A stretch of 64,000 nt of DNA from Microbacterium testaceum (GTDB lineage Bacteria > Actinomycetota > Actinomycetes > Actinomycetales > Microbacteriaceae), in NCBI RefSeq assembly GCF_006539145.1, contig NZ_BJML01000009.1, positions 1 through 64,000 of the forward strand, read 5' to 3'. Positions 8,859-16,877 of the stretch are shown here, in pieces. The translations under genes and the position numbers were made by a program. Position 1 is the stretch's first letter. Every line of letters begins with the position of its first letter. The notes under the pieces are model-generated. The model searched no databases, was not told the origin of the DNA, and saw only the letters and a program-made list of their open reading frames with translations.

Positions 8859-10055
8859 ATGGGTGTGAAGCCTCTCCACGCGGCCCTGCCGACCTACAGC
8901 CCGCAGACGCTCGCCGTGCTGACCCCGCTGCGCACGGGCGCTGCGCGATCTCGAGCCGAGCTCGCCGCCTACACCGGTCTGTCGCCGTCGACCGTGACCG
9001 CGCGCGTCGATCCGCTGATCGCGGCGGGCGTGATCGTCGAGGACGGCACCGACGATTCACGCGGCGGTCGCCGACCCCGGCGCCTCGCGGTCCGCGGCGA
9101 CCTCGGCACGGTGGCCAGCGTCGACCTCGGGGTCGAGCGCAGCACGATCGGGCTGGTCGACTACGCCGGCTCCTCCCTCGCCCACCGGCACCTCGTGCTG
9201 GATCTGGCGGAGGGCCCGGATGCCGTTCTCCGCCGCGTCGCAGAAGAACTCGCTGCGCTGGCGGCGGCGAACGGCGCGCCCACGGTGACGGGGGCGGCGA
9301 TCGCGCTGCCCGGGCCGGTGTCGGCCGAGACGGGTCGGCTCGTCGCGCCGTCGCGCATGCCCGGCTGGCACGACGTCGACGTCGCGGCCCTTCTGTCCGA
9401 CGTCCTCGGGGTGCCGGCCCTCGCCAGCAACGACGCCAATTGCATGGCGGTCGGCGAGCTCGTCGGGGGCGATCCCGAGGCCCTCAACCAGGTGTTCATC
9501 AAGGCCGGATCCGGGATCGGGTCGGGGGTCGTCGCGGGCGGACGGCTCTACACGGGCCGGAGCGGGGCCGCTGGTGACATCAGCCACGTCACCGTGCCCG
9601 GTGCGGCGCCGGTGCCCTGCTCGTGCGGGCGCGTCGGCTGCCTCGACGCCGTGGCGAGCGGGTCGGCCCTCACCCGCGCGGCCCAGGAGGCCGGACGCGA
9701 CGTCTCCGACGTCGAGACGGTGATCGATCTCGCCCGAAACGGGGACGCGCTCGCCACCGGCCTGCTCCGTGAAGCGGGGAGCATGACCGGCGGTGTTCTC
9801 GCCACGATCGTCAACTTCTTCACCCCCGACCGTCTCGTCGTCGGCGGCTCACTGAGCGCGTCCGACGTCTTCATCGCCGCGATCAAGTCGAAGCTGTGGG
9901 CCGACTGCCTGCCCATGGCGACGGAGAAGCTCGAGGTCGCCGTGCCGCACCACCCGCGCACGGGCGGCATCCTCGGGGCTGCGCGCCTGTTCCTCGACGC
10001 GGCCTTCGGGCCGGAATCCGCTCGTTCGGTCCTGCGGGTCTCGGCTCGCGCCTAG
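8859..10055 (+). CDS. ROK-family transcriptional repressor (NagC/XylR type)
   Basis: A 398-aa regulator: N-terminal winged helix (RAELAAYTGLSPSTVTARVDPL, ~30-55, followed by the GRRPRRL wing) and a ROK domain. The kinase phosphate motif is degraded (DLGVE instead of DIGGT), fitting a sugar sensor rather than an enzyme, while the zinc motif is kept (PCSCGRVGCLD). It is divergent from the amino-sugar operon and likely represses it until an amino-sugar ligand binds (inference from NagC). The start may be GTG 8865 instead, which has a -10 at leaderless spacing; ATG 8859 has only a weak GGAA. Confidence 0.9.
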   Translation: MGVKPLHAALPTYSPQTLAVLTPLRTGAARSRAELAAYTGLSPSTVTARVDPLIAAGVIVEDGTDDSRGGRRPRRLAVRGDLGTVASVDLGVERSTIGLVDYAGSSLAHRHLVLDLAEGPDAVLRRVAEELAALAAANGAPTVTGAAIALPGPVSAETGRLVAPSRMPGWHDVDVAALLSDVLGVPALASNDANCMAVGELVGGDPEALNQVFIKAGSGIGSGVVAGGRLYTGRSGAAGDISHVTVPGAAPVPCSCGRVGCLDAVASGSALTRAAQEAGRDVSDVETVIDLARNGDALATGLLREAGSMTGGVLATIVNFFTPDRLVVGGSLSASDVFIAAIKSKLWADCLPMATEKLEVAVPHHPRTGGILGAARLFLDAAFGPESARSVLRVSARA

Positions 10056-10077
10056 CCCGCGGGGCCCGCTCGGGCGC

Positions 10078-10111
10078 GGCGGTGGGCCCGTCCCGCAGCG
10101 GGCCCACCGCC
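10078..10111. terminator. Bidirectional hairpin terminator
   Basis: A perfect 13-bp stem (GGCGGTGGGCCCG with its complement) around an 8-base loop, between the convergent ROK regulator and SnoaL gene. There is no T-tract, as is usual for actinobacterial hairpins. Confidence 0.7.
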
Positions 10112-10122
10112 CCTGCTGATCC

Positions 10123-11058
10123 TCAGCGGGTCGGAACCACGTCCCAGTGCTCGCGGATCAACCCGCCGTCGACGCGGAACAGGTCGGCCGCCAGCAGCGG
10201 GTCGTCGGGCTTGGCGCCGACGGCCTGCGAGAACGTCCAGACGATGTCACCGTCGGACAGCGAGATGACCGACTGCTGCGCCGGGAACTGCACGCCGCTC
10301 GAGAAGAACTGCTTCAGCGCGGCGGTGCCGTTCGGGGCGACCGAGTTGTGCTGCAGGTAGGCGGGGTCGAACGCGCGGTCGAGGATCGACACGTCCTTGT
10401 CGCGGAACAGCGTGTCGTACGCCGAGACGGCGAAGACGCGGTTCTCCTCCTCCTGCTGCTCGGTCGGGGGCGGGGCGGGCTCCGACGGGCGGTACAGGTC
10501 GCTGAACATCGTGTTCGTGTTGCCGCTGGCGGGGGTGCCGGTCGGAATCGCCTGGTCGAGGGACCAGTGTTCGACGATCTTGCCGTCCTGGAGGCGGAAC
10601 AGATCGACGGCGGCGTCGCCGCGGCGCTCATCACTCGGGTCGGGGGCGATCTGCCAGTGCACCGCGACCAGGTCTCCGTCTGATGCGAGGTGCTTGATCA
10701 CGGCCTGAGCCCCGGGAATGCGCTCCCGATCGGCCGCGAACTGGGCGAGAAGCCCCTGAGGTCCGGATGCCGTTCCGCTGCCGTGGGCGATGGCATCCGG
10801 AGCCACGATCTGACCCGCGATCGCCTGCGCGAACGGGCTGTCGGGATCGGTGAACGTGGTGGCGAAGAGCGTGCGGACGAGGCAGGCGTTGAACTCCTCG
10901 GCGCCGACGTTCTGCCGGTCGCCGGAGGGGGCCGTGGACGCGGCCGATCCGGTCGTGGGTGCGGCGTCGGCGGGTGCGGCGACGACGAGTCCGGCGACGA
11001 TGGCCGCCCCGGCGACCAGGGTGGCCGCGCGGGTGATTCGGGGGGTGAAGGGGGGCAT
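10123..11058 (-). CDS. Exported protein with two SnoaL/NTF2-like domains
   Basis: A 311-aa secreted protein with a signal peptide ending near APADAAP. Two NTF2-like alpha+beta cones follow in tandem: ~50-165 (ends DLFRLQDGKIVEHWSLDQ) and ~205-311 (ends DLFRVDGGLIREHWDVV). The repeated D-L-F-R...G-x-I-x-E-H-W signature marks the SnoaL-like family, whose members bind small hydrophobic ligands or act as isomerases. The two halves look like an internal duplication. RBS AGGAGA precedes the ATG. No operon partner; the 236 bases upstream hold no gene I can support. Confidence 0.8.
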   Translation of the reverse strand: MPPFTPRITRAATLVAGAAIVAGLVVAAPADAAPTTGSAASTAPSGDRQNVGAEEFNACLVRTLFATTFTDPDSPFAQAIAGQIVAPDAIAHGSGTASGPQGLLAQFAADRERIPGAQAVIKHLASDGDLVAVHWQIAPDPSDERRGDAAVDLFRLQDGKIVEHWSLDQAIPTGTPASGNTNTMFSDLYRPSEPAPPPTEQQEEENRVFAVSAYDTLFRDKDVSILDRAFDPAYLQHNSVAPNGTAALKQFFSSGVQFPAQQSVISLSDGDIVWTFSQAVGAKPDDPLLAADLFRVDGGLIREHWDVVPTR

Positions 11059-11294
11059 GGTGTTCTCCTACGCAGTGCGGATCTTCGAGTCACCGTTCCG
11101 TCGACTCGTGGTCCTCTCGGCGACGGTGACCGGTGGAGACACGAGCACGCGATCGGCGGCTCGTGGAGTACCGGCAGGATCGCAAGATCCCGTCGCGCGC
11201 ACACGTACGCACCTGACCGTTAGGTACTGACCCCGAGGTCGGATTCGTGGCGACGGCGGTCGACGCTGGGCGGATTCATAAGCCCGCCGGCCGC

Positions 11295-11648
11295 TCAGGC
11301 GTCGCGCAGATCGCGGTCCGACGCCACCCGTTCGGCCGCGCGGCTGCCGACGATGCCGCCCACGACGAGTCCGGCGATGATGACCACCGCGGTCAGGGCG
11401 GGATCGGCGTCCGACAGAGCCGGAACCGCCAGCGGCAGGACTGCGACGCCGACCGCCACGAGAGCAAACACGGCATAGGGGGGCACCGCGGCGCGGTGCC
11501 CGGCCCGCCACGCCGCGTCGCTCTGCTGGATGGCGGGAAGCCGGATGCCGACTCCCCAGCCCCTCGGGATGACCCCGCGCCCGCACAGGGCGAGGATGGG
11601 GATGAAAGCGAGACCGACGACGGCGAGGATGATCGCCCCTGTGCTCAT
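11295..11648 (-). CDS. Small membrane protein, SdpI-like
   Basis: A 117-aa protein with about three hydrophobic helices. The motif GIRLPAIQQSDAAWRAGHRAA resembles the SdpI/YhfL family signature (G-x-R-x...W-x-x-x-x), linked to peptide-toxin immunity in Bacillus. I chose ATG 11648 (MSTGAIILAVVGLAF) over an earlier in-frame start because TATCCT lies exactly six bases upstream (11655-11660), the leaderless layout. The family call is by motif only. Confidence 0.6.
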   Translation of the reverse strand: MSTGAIILAVVGLAFIPILALCGRGVIPRGWGVGIRLPAIQQSDAAWRAGHRAAVPPYAVFALVAVGVAVLPLAVPALSDADPALTAVVIIAGLVVGGIVGSRAAERVASDRDLRDA

Positions 11649-11696
11649 GGCGGCAGGATACGCCCGACATACGCTCGCCGTCGTACGCTCCACGTG
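11649..11696. promoter_or_regulatory. Back-to-back leaderless promoters
   Basis: Only 48 bases separate two divergent starts. Minus-strand TATCCT (11660-11655) is six bases from ATG 11648; plus-strand TACGCT (11684-11689) is seven bases from ATG 11697. Neither gene has an RBS, so both transcripts probably begin at or next to the start codon. Confidence 0.55.
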
Positions 11697-12224
11697 ATGT
11701 CCTCGTCAGATCGCGCCCCGCGGCTTCCACGTGTGTTCCGGGAACGCCGGGGCCTGCTGGTGGCGATCGTGGTGCTCGTCATCGCGGTCGTCGCGGGGGC
11801 GAGTCTCACCAGCGCCAAAGATCACGCGGTGCGCGATTCCGTCGCTCCCGTCGAGTGGCGCGGGGCCTTGGACGGAGCCGCGCCCGGGAGCGAGATGCGC
11901 ATCCGGCTGCAGCGAGACGGTACGGCGGAGGTCGTCGACGCCCCGCGCGGAGACGTGACGCGTCAGGACCGCGACGAGGCGCGGCAGAACCGCAACGGCC
12001 GCCGGCACCTCTGCTTCGCGCCCGCGGGGACGGGCGTCGACACCGGTCCCGCCACCTGGGAGGTCGTCGGCGAGTGGGGGATCCGGGTGCAGTTCGACGA
12101 TTCGTCGCTCATCCTGCGCGCGGGCAAGGGCGGCTCCGTGCTGCGCGACCCCGACTGGAACAGCCCGCGCATGCTCGAGTGCGGTGAGAACGGCAAGAGC
12201 TGGCGGTTCACGCGCGTCGACTGA
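11697..12224 (+). CDS. Hypothetical membrane-anchored protein
   Basis: 175 aa: a basic cytoplasmic N-terminus (PRVFRERRG), one transmembrane helix (~22-41), then an external domain with two Cys (HLCFAP and MLECGENG) that could form a disulfide. The domain has beta-rich patches (WRGALDGAAPGSEMRIRLQRDG, TWEVVGEWGIRVQFDDSSLIL). No family recognised. ATG 11697 fits the TACGCT leaderless promoter. Divergent from the SdpI-like gene. Confidence 0.7.
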   Translation: MSSSDRAPRLPRVFRERRGLLVAIVVLVIAVVAGASLTSAKDHAVRDSVAPVEWRGALDGAAPGSEMRIRLQRDGTAEVVDAPRGDVTRQDRDEARQNRNGRRHLCFAPAGTGVDTGPATWEVVGEWGIRVQFDDSSLILRAGKGGSVLRDPDWNSPRMLECGENGKSWRFTRVD

Positions 12225-12258
12225 GCACGGCGGGCCGTGCCGAGGAAGCCGAGCGCGG

Positions 12259-13047
12259 TCAGCCCTTCGGGACCTCGATCTTCACGGGCTCGCCCCACCC
12301 CGTGAACTGCTGCATCGTGGTGGTCTCGACACCGCCGAACGATCCCGTCTCTTGGATGGCGACGACGCGGTGCCCCTCGCCGAGCCACACGGTCATGTCT
12401 TTCACGTCGACCCCGGATGCCGAGAAGGAGCCGTTCGCGTGCACCCGCCACGCGCGCACCTCGGTGCCGTCGGGCAGTGAGACGGTGTCCTGATCGGGTT
12501 GCACCGTCCAGCCGGGAGCGGCCGCGAGCAGCGCTGCGGCGGCCGAGGGATCGGCGAACGCCCGGTACGTCTCACCGATCGTGGCGGCGATGACCGCGCG
12601 GTAGTCGCTGCTGGTGGCGTCGGCGCGCACCCACGCGCCGTCGAAGCTCACCCACGCCTCGTCGGAGGTGAGCACCAAGTCGTGCGTGCCGTCGGAGCCG
12701 GTGACCGATCCCGAGGTCGCGGGTGCGTCGCCGAAGACGAAGTCGGCTTCGCCCGTCAGATCGGCCGACTGCAGGTGCAGGTGGCCGCTGCCCGCGGCGC
12801 GCGAGTATGCGATCACGCACGCCGAGAGAGCATCGCCGGTGACCGTCGCGTCGGCGATGAGATCGACGTCGTCGCACTCGCGCGGAGACGAGACCGCGGG
12901 AACGCCGGCCGGTGTCTGCGATGCGATCGCGGTGGGGGTGGGGGAGTCAGCGGTTCCGGGTTCGCCGGTCGGCGCGCAGGCAGCGAGCAGCAGAAGGCCG
13001 ACCGAGGCGAGAGTGAGCCCGAGGGCCGTCGTCGACGTTCGTCTCAT
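12259..13047 (-). CDS. Lipoprotein of unknown function
   Basis: A 262-aa protein with a lipobox (LLAAC, Cys ~24) followed by a Thr/Ser/Pro linker. The mature part (DLTGEADFVFG, DEAWVSFDGAWVRAD, VRAWRVHANGSFSASGVDVKDMTVWLGEGHRVVAIQETGSF) has the beta-sheet look of LppX/LprG-like or DUF-type actinobacterial lipoproteins, but I cannot assign one. The chosen ATG 13047 lies seven bases from TAAAGT (13060-13055) and has no RBS, so it is probably leaderless. Convergent with the gene at 11697. Confidence 0.75.
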   Translation of the reverse strand: MRRTSTTALGLTLASVGLLLLAACAPTGEPGTADSPTPTAIASQTPAGVPAVSSPRECDDVDLIADATVTGDALSACVIAYSRAAGSGHLHLQSADLTGEADFVFGDAPATSGSVTGSDGTHDLVLTSDEAWVSFDGAWVRADATSSDYRAVIAATIGETYRAFADPSAAAALLAAAPGWTVQPDQDTVSLPDGTEVRAWRVHANGSFSASGVDVKDMTVWLGEGHRVVAIQETGSFGGVETTTMQQFTGWGEPVKIEVPKG

Positions 13048-13142
13048 GGCATCCACTTTAGGAAGACAGCGGCCGGGCGGACCACCGCACGGCCCACCCC
13101 GCCCCGGGCCGTGAAACGCTGGATCCGAAGGAGGGATCGACC

Positions 13143-13802
13143 ATGACCGACCCCACACCCGCCGACCGGCTGCGCGCGGCCCTCGAGCACTCCGACGCCT
13201 CGGCCCGGCTGCAGGCCGCGCTCGCCGCGGGAACGCGACCCGATGATCGCTACGTCGACGTGCTCGTGGCGCGGTGCGCGGTCGAATCCGACTTCTTCGT
13301 GCGCGACATGCTGACGTGGGCGCTCACGCGCCACGACCCCGCGCGCACCGTGCCCGCCCTGCTCCCCGAGGTGGGGTCCGAGATCCCCCAGGCGCGGAGC
13401 CAGGCCCTGCACACCCTGTCGAAGATCGGCGACCCGATCGCCTACACGGCGATCACGCGGGCGGTGCTGCGCGACAGACACCCCGAGGTGGCCCGGGCGG
13501 CCTGGCGGACGGCATCCGGTCTCGTTCCCGACGATCAGCGCGAAAGCCTCGCCGACGAGCTGTCGACGCAGTTCGGCCGGGGCGACCACGACACGCAGCG
13601 CAGCCTCAGCCGGGCGTTCGCCGCGATCGGCTGGCGCGCCGAGCCCACCGTCGAACGCGCCGCGGCCTCGCCGTACGACGTCGTCAGCGCGCACGCGCGG
13701 GCCACCGCGATCATCATGGACGACCCGGATGCCGACTTCGCCGCCGCCGCGGTCGAGGCGCGGCGCCTCGTGGCCCAGCGCGCGCTGCCCGCGGAGGACT
13801 GA
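13143..13802 (+). CDS. HEAT-repeat protein
   Basis: A 219-aa cytoplasmic, helix-only protein. Repeats of ~30 residues such as ARTVPALLPEVGSEIPQARSQALHTLSKIGDP and HPEVARAAWRTASGLVP fit HEAT_2-type alpha-helical repeats, usually protein-binding scaffolds. A strong RBS (AAGGAGG) sits before ATG 13143. It is 95 bases from the divergent lipoprotein and ends eight bases before the convergent kinase-like gene. No partner can be named. Confidence 0.75.
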   Translation: MTDPTPADRLRAALEHSDASARLQAALAAGTRPDDRYVDVLVARCAVESDFFVRDMLTWALTRHDPARTVPALLPEVGSEIPQARSQALHTLSKIGDPIAYTAITRAVLRDRHPEVARAAWRTASGLVPDDQRESLADELSTQFGRGDHDTQRSLSRAFAAIGWRAEPTVERAAASPYDVVSAHARATAIIMDDPDADFAAAAVEARRLVAQRALPAED

Positions 13803-13809
13803 ACTCGGC

Positions 13810-14883
13810 TCAGTGGTAGTGCGTGACCCAGGCCCACAGCGGGGGTCGACGGCGTCGCGCCGACGTCTCCCGCGCCTGTTTCACGGCGCGGAGCGCGGTG
13901 ACCGGCTCGGCATCGGCGGTGACGGCGGCCACGGCGGTGGAGTCCGCCGAGACCGCGGCGACGGCCGGTGAATCCTCTGGCACGGGCCCGCTCCGCAGCT
14001 CGCGCGCGAGATCGGCCACCTCGCCGGCGGTCGGACGGCCCGCGGGATTCGGGTCGGTCATGGCCGTGAGCAGCACCTCCCAGCCGTAGCCGAAGCCCTG
14101 CGGCACCTCGGGGTCGTAGTCCAGGGGGCCGAGCACGAGCTCCTGCATCGCACCGCCGCTCAACGGACCCTCGGCCGTGAGCATCTCCTGCGCCAACAAG
14201 CCCAGGGCGTAGATGTCGGATGCCGGGGTCGCGGGCTCTCCGTGCAGTCGCTCGGGCGGGAGGTATTCGGCATCCGGATGCGTCTGCGCGGTGGCGGGCC
14301 GGGCGCCGAGCACCTGGGTCACGCCGAAGTCCGCGAGGACGGCGGTGAAGGGGCGGGGCGCGGCGCGCTCGGGGCGCAACAGCACGTTCGAGGACTCGAG
14401 GTGCTGGTGGACGATACCGACCTCGTGGATCGCGGCGAGGCCCTCGGCCACATCTTGGAGCAGTCCCGCGGCGACGTCGGGAGCCAGCGCGCCGTGGTCG
14501 TCGAGATGCTGGCGCAGGGTCGGACCCGGGATGAGCTCCATGACCAGGTAGCCATGCCCCTCGCGCGTGAGGTGCGCGTCGTACAGCGTCACGAGCGACG
14601 GGTGATCGAGGGCGGTGAGGATGCGCGCGGCCGCCAGTCGCCGCCGGGGGTGGGTGACCTCGTCGGGGTCGAGAGGAAAGACCTTCACCGCCACATCGCG
14701 CGCGAGCACGTCGTCGCGCGCCCGGTACACGGTGCCCTCGCGGTCGGAGCCGAGGGGCTCGATCAGCCGGTAACGCCCCGCGAAGGCGCCCTCGAACGAC
14801 GGGAGCGTCGCGTCGGGGGTGCCCATCGGATCCTTGTCGAGAGGCCGGTCGCCGTGCGGGTGGAGCTCGGACGGGGTCGTCAC
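13810..14883 (-). CDS. Serine/threonine kinase-like protein, probable pseudokinase
   Basis: 357 aa with a Hanks-type kinase fold at ~38-300. The ATP lysine is present (K67 in VAVKVFP) and so is DFG (185-187), but the catalytic loop reads HQHLESSN (159-166) instead of HRDLKPxN: the catalytic Asp and the following Lys are gone, and the glycine loop is incomplete (LGSDREGTVY). Phosphotransfer is therefore doubtful; ATP-binding scaffold function is more likely. The C-terminus is an Ala/Val linker ending RRRRPPLWAW with no clear transmembrane helix. It overlaps the upstream DUF6458 gene (GTGA), so the two are coupled. Confidence 0.85.
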   Translation of the reverse strand: MTTPSELHPHGDRPLDKDPMGTPDATLPSFEGAFAGRYRLIEPLGSDREGTVYRARDDVLARDVAVKVFPLDPDEVTHPRRRLAAARILTALDHPSLVTLYDAHLTREGHGYLVMELIPGPTLRQHLDDHGALAPDVAAGLLQDVAEGLAAIHEVGIVHQHLESSNVLLRPERAAPRPFTAVLADFGVTQVLGARPATAQTHPDAEYLPPERLHGEPATPASDIYALGLLAQEMLTAEGPLSGGAMQELVLGPLDYDPEVPQGFGYGWEVLLTAMTDPNPAGRPTAGEVADLARELRSGPVPEDSPAVAAVSADSTAVAAVTADAEPVTALRAVKQARETSARRRRPPLWAWVTHYH

Positions 14884-15143
14884 ACGAGGGGGTCGCCGTT
14901 GTCGCTGGTGCGACGGGTGGTGACGCTCTGGCCGCTGGCCGGGTCGACCGTGGAACGGGTCGTGGACTCGACCGAGCGACGACGGAACATGAAGACCAGG
15001 CTGATCACGAAGACGACGACGCCCGCGGCCATCAGGATGTACCCGATGGTCTGAAGATTCGCGACGCCACCGAGGTCGAGGTTGACCGCGAAGGCCAGGA
15101 TGGCACCGATCACGAAGAGTGCGATGCCGCTGCCGATACCCAT
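14880..15143 (-). CDS. DUF6458 small membrane protein
   Basis: 87 aa with two transmembrane helices (~5-20 and ~30-52) and a basic cytosolic tail (FRRRSVE). The start MGIGSGIALFVIGAILAFAV matches DUF6458, a family common in actinobacteria and of unknown role. RBS GGGAG precedes ATG 15143. The stop overlaps the GTG of the kinase-like gene, suggesting the pair works together at the membrane. Confidence 0.85.
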   Translation of the reverse strand: MGIGSGIALFVIGAILAFAVNLDLGGVANLQTIGYILMAAGVVVFVISLVFMFRRRSVESTTRSTVDPASGQSVTTRRTSDNGDPLV

Positions 15144-15175
15144 GGGAAACTCCCTCGTTGCTGTGATTGTCTAGT

Positions 15176-15214
15176 GATCGCGACCGGTGACATGGACCTG
15201 TGCCGGTCGCGATC
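15176..15214. promoter_or_regulatory. Perfect 12-bp inverted repeat in a divergent promoter gap
   Basis: GATCGCGACCGG (15176-15187) and its exact complement (15203-15214) flank a 15-base centre. It lies between the DUF6458 start (15143, leftward) and the ArsR fusion start (15282, rightward), so it cannot be an ordinary terminator for either. It may be an operator of the ArsR protein or a leader hairpin. Confidence 0.5.
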
Positions 15215-15281
15215 GCTCAAACGCTACTGAGTGAAAAGACTTTGCTGCGACCGATGGCGCGGCGCATTCTTGGGGTGCATA

Positions 15282-15944
15282 ATGGACGACCTTCAGCGCA
15301 GGGCGAACGCTTTCGCGGCGCTCGGAGACCGCGGTCGTCTGCGGATCGTCGACCTTCTGGCGGTCGGAGACATGTCGTCGAGCGAGATCGCGGCCGCCCT
15401 CGGAATGAAGTCGAACCTCGTGGCCTTCCACACCAATGTGCTGCAGGAACGGGGAATCGTGCGGCGGGTGCGCTCCGAATTCGACGGCCGCCGCACCTAC
15501 CTGCAACTGATCCCCGACGCATTCTCGGCGCTCGCCGCCGACCCCACGTCGGTGGGCGGTCGCGTCGTCTTCGTCTGCACCGCCAATTCCGCCCGATCTC
15601 AGCTCGCCCAGGCGATCTGGGCGGACCACAGCGGCATTCCCGCCGCCTCCGCGGGAATGCACCCGGCCGATCGCGTGAATCCCGGAACGATCGACGCAGC
15701 GACCCGCCACGGCATTTCTCTGGACCCGGATGCCAGGCCCCGAGCGCTCGACCAGGTGGCGCGCCCCGGCGACTTCTTGATCAGCGTGTGCGACCAGGCG
15801 CACGAGCAGATGAAGGGCCGCGACGACGTGCACTGGTCGATCCGCGACCCCGCGAACAGCGGCAGCGTGGAGGCGTTCGACCGCACCGTCTCGGAGCTGC
15901 GTGCGCGGATCGCGCGGGTTGCGGCGCAGCTCGTCGCGGCGTGA
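15282..15944 (+). CDS. ArsR-family regulator fused to LMW phosphatase/arsenate reductase domain
   Basis: 220 aa. Residues ~5-78 are an ArsR winged helix (LGDRGRLRIVDLLAVGDMSSSEIAAALGMKSNLVAFHTNVLQERGIV). Residues ~93-215 are a low-molecular-weight phosphatase fold with the active loop C99-x5-R105-S106 and Asp in IRDPANSG (189-190). The SVCDQAHEQ...HWSIRDPA stretch resembles thioredoxin-coupled ArsC, but only one of its two resolving Cys (C170) is present. No arsenic transporter gene is nearby, so the signal may not be arsenic. I chose ATG 15282 over an upstream frame extension because ArsR homology begins there. Confidence 0.85.
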   Translation: MDDLQRRANAFAALGDRGRLRIVDLLAVGDMSSSEIAAALGMKSNLVAFHTNVLQERGIVRRVRSEFDGRRTYLQLIPDAFSALAADPTSVGGRVVFVCTANSARSQLAQAIWADHSGIPAASAGMHPADRVNPGTIDAATRHGISLDPDARPRALDQVARPGDFLISVCDQAHEQMKGRDDVHWSIRDPANSGSVEAFDRTVSELRARIARVAAQLVAA

Positions 15945-15956
15945 GCGTCGGGCACC

Positions 15957-16877
15957 TCACGACCGCGCGGTCAGCGCCGGGATCAGCACCGGAGTGCGGT
16001 CACGGTAGGCGAGGTAGTCGGACCGGTCGCCCCAGCGCTCGTCGGCGCGCTTCTCGAGCAGAGGGATGCCGCTGACCCGCGTCAGCAACAGCACCACGAA
16101 CAGCGGCGACAGGACGGCGACCCACTGCCAGCCCTGCAGCACGGGCACGGCGACGAGGAAGACACCGACCCACACGAGGATCTCGCCGAAGTAGTTGGGA
16201 TGCCGGGACCGCGACCACAGGCCCGTGCGGATGAACTCCCCCCTGTTCGCGGGGTCGGCGCGGAAAGCCTGCTTCTGGAGGTCGGCGACGACCTCGAACA
16301 CCATCCCGGTGAGCCACACGACGATCCCCGCAACCGCGAACCCGTCGAGGGGCGCCCGGTCGGCGGCATCCGCGCTCATGGCGATCCAGGCGGCCGACGC
16401 GGTGAGAGCCACCCAGAGCCCCTGGATGCACCAGACCTGGAAGAAGCGCAGCGGGTTCGTCTTGATCTCGTCGAAGCGTCCGTCGGTACCCGCCCGGTGC
16501 ACACGCGCGAAGAGGAACGAACCGAGGCGCGCGGCCCACACGACGACCATCGCGGCGAGGATCCACCCGCGGGCGTCCTGCGCGGGGGCGAGCAGGGCGA
16601 GGGCGATCGAGACGGCGATGAAGGTGAGGCTGCCGGTCAGGTCGAAGAACCGCTCGGTGCGGCGCAGGGCCGAGGGGAGGAAGACGACGAACTGGATGAC
16701 GAAGGCCGCCGTCACAGCGATCGCGAACACCGGGATGCCACCGACCTGCGCACCGCGGAAGCTTCCGGCGACGGCGAGCCCCGCGCCGATGACGAGGGCC
16801 ACTACCACGGCGACGAGCGCCGTGAGGTTCCGGGTCGCGGGGGACCGTTCCGAGGTGGGGGGAACGGGTGCGGTCAT
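15957..16877 (-). CDS. DUF1295 (steroid 5-alpha reductase-like) membrane protein
   Basis: A 306-aa polytopic membrane protein. The C-terminal signature GLWSRSRHPNYFGEILVWVG (~225-244), followed by SGIPLLEKRADERWGDRSDYLAYRDRTP, is typical of DUF1295 and related isoprenyl/steroid reductase-methyltransferase folds, which bind NADPH or SAM at the membrane. Its ATG overlaps the stop of the acyl-CoA ligase gene (ATGA), so the two are translated together. The reaction is unknown; a lipid substrate is likely. Confidence 0.85.
   Translation of the reverse strand: MTAPVPPTSERSPATRNLTALVAVVVALVIGAGLAVAGSFRGAQVGGIPVFAIAVTAAFVIQFVVFLPSALRRTERFFDLTGSLTFIAVSIALALLAPAQDARGWILAAMVVVWAARLGSFLFARVHRAGTDGRFDEIKTNPLRFFQVWCIQGLWVALTASAAWIAMSADAADRAPLDGFAVAGIVVWLTGMVFEVVADLQKQAFRADPANRGEFIRTGLWSRSRHPNYFGEILVWVGVFLVAVPVLQGWQWVAVLSPLFVVLLLTRVSGIPLLEKRADERWGDRSDYLAYRDRTPVLIPALTARS

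Noticed and set aside
10078..10111. Part of the dispersed palindrome family
   Set aside because: Sequence differs from the GAGTGTCCA...CCCGGAC family; structure and position fit a simple convergent terminator.
15231..15281. Upstream start of the ArsR fusion (MKRLCCDRW...)
   Set aside because: The added residues are unlike ArsR N-termini and have no good RBS; ATG 15282 begins the family.
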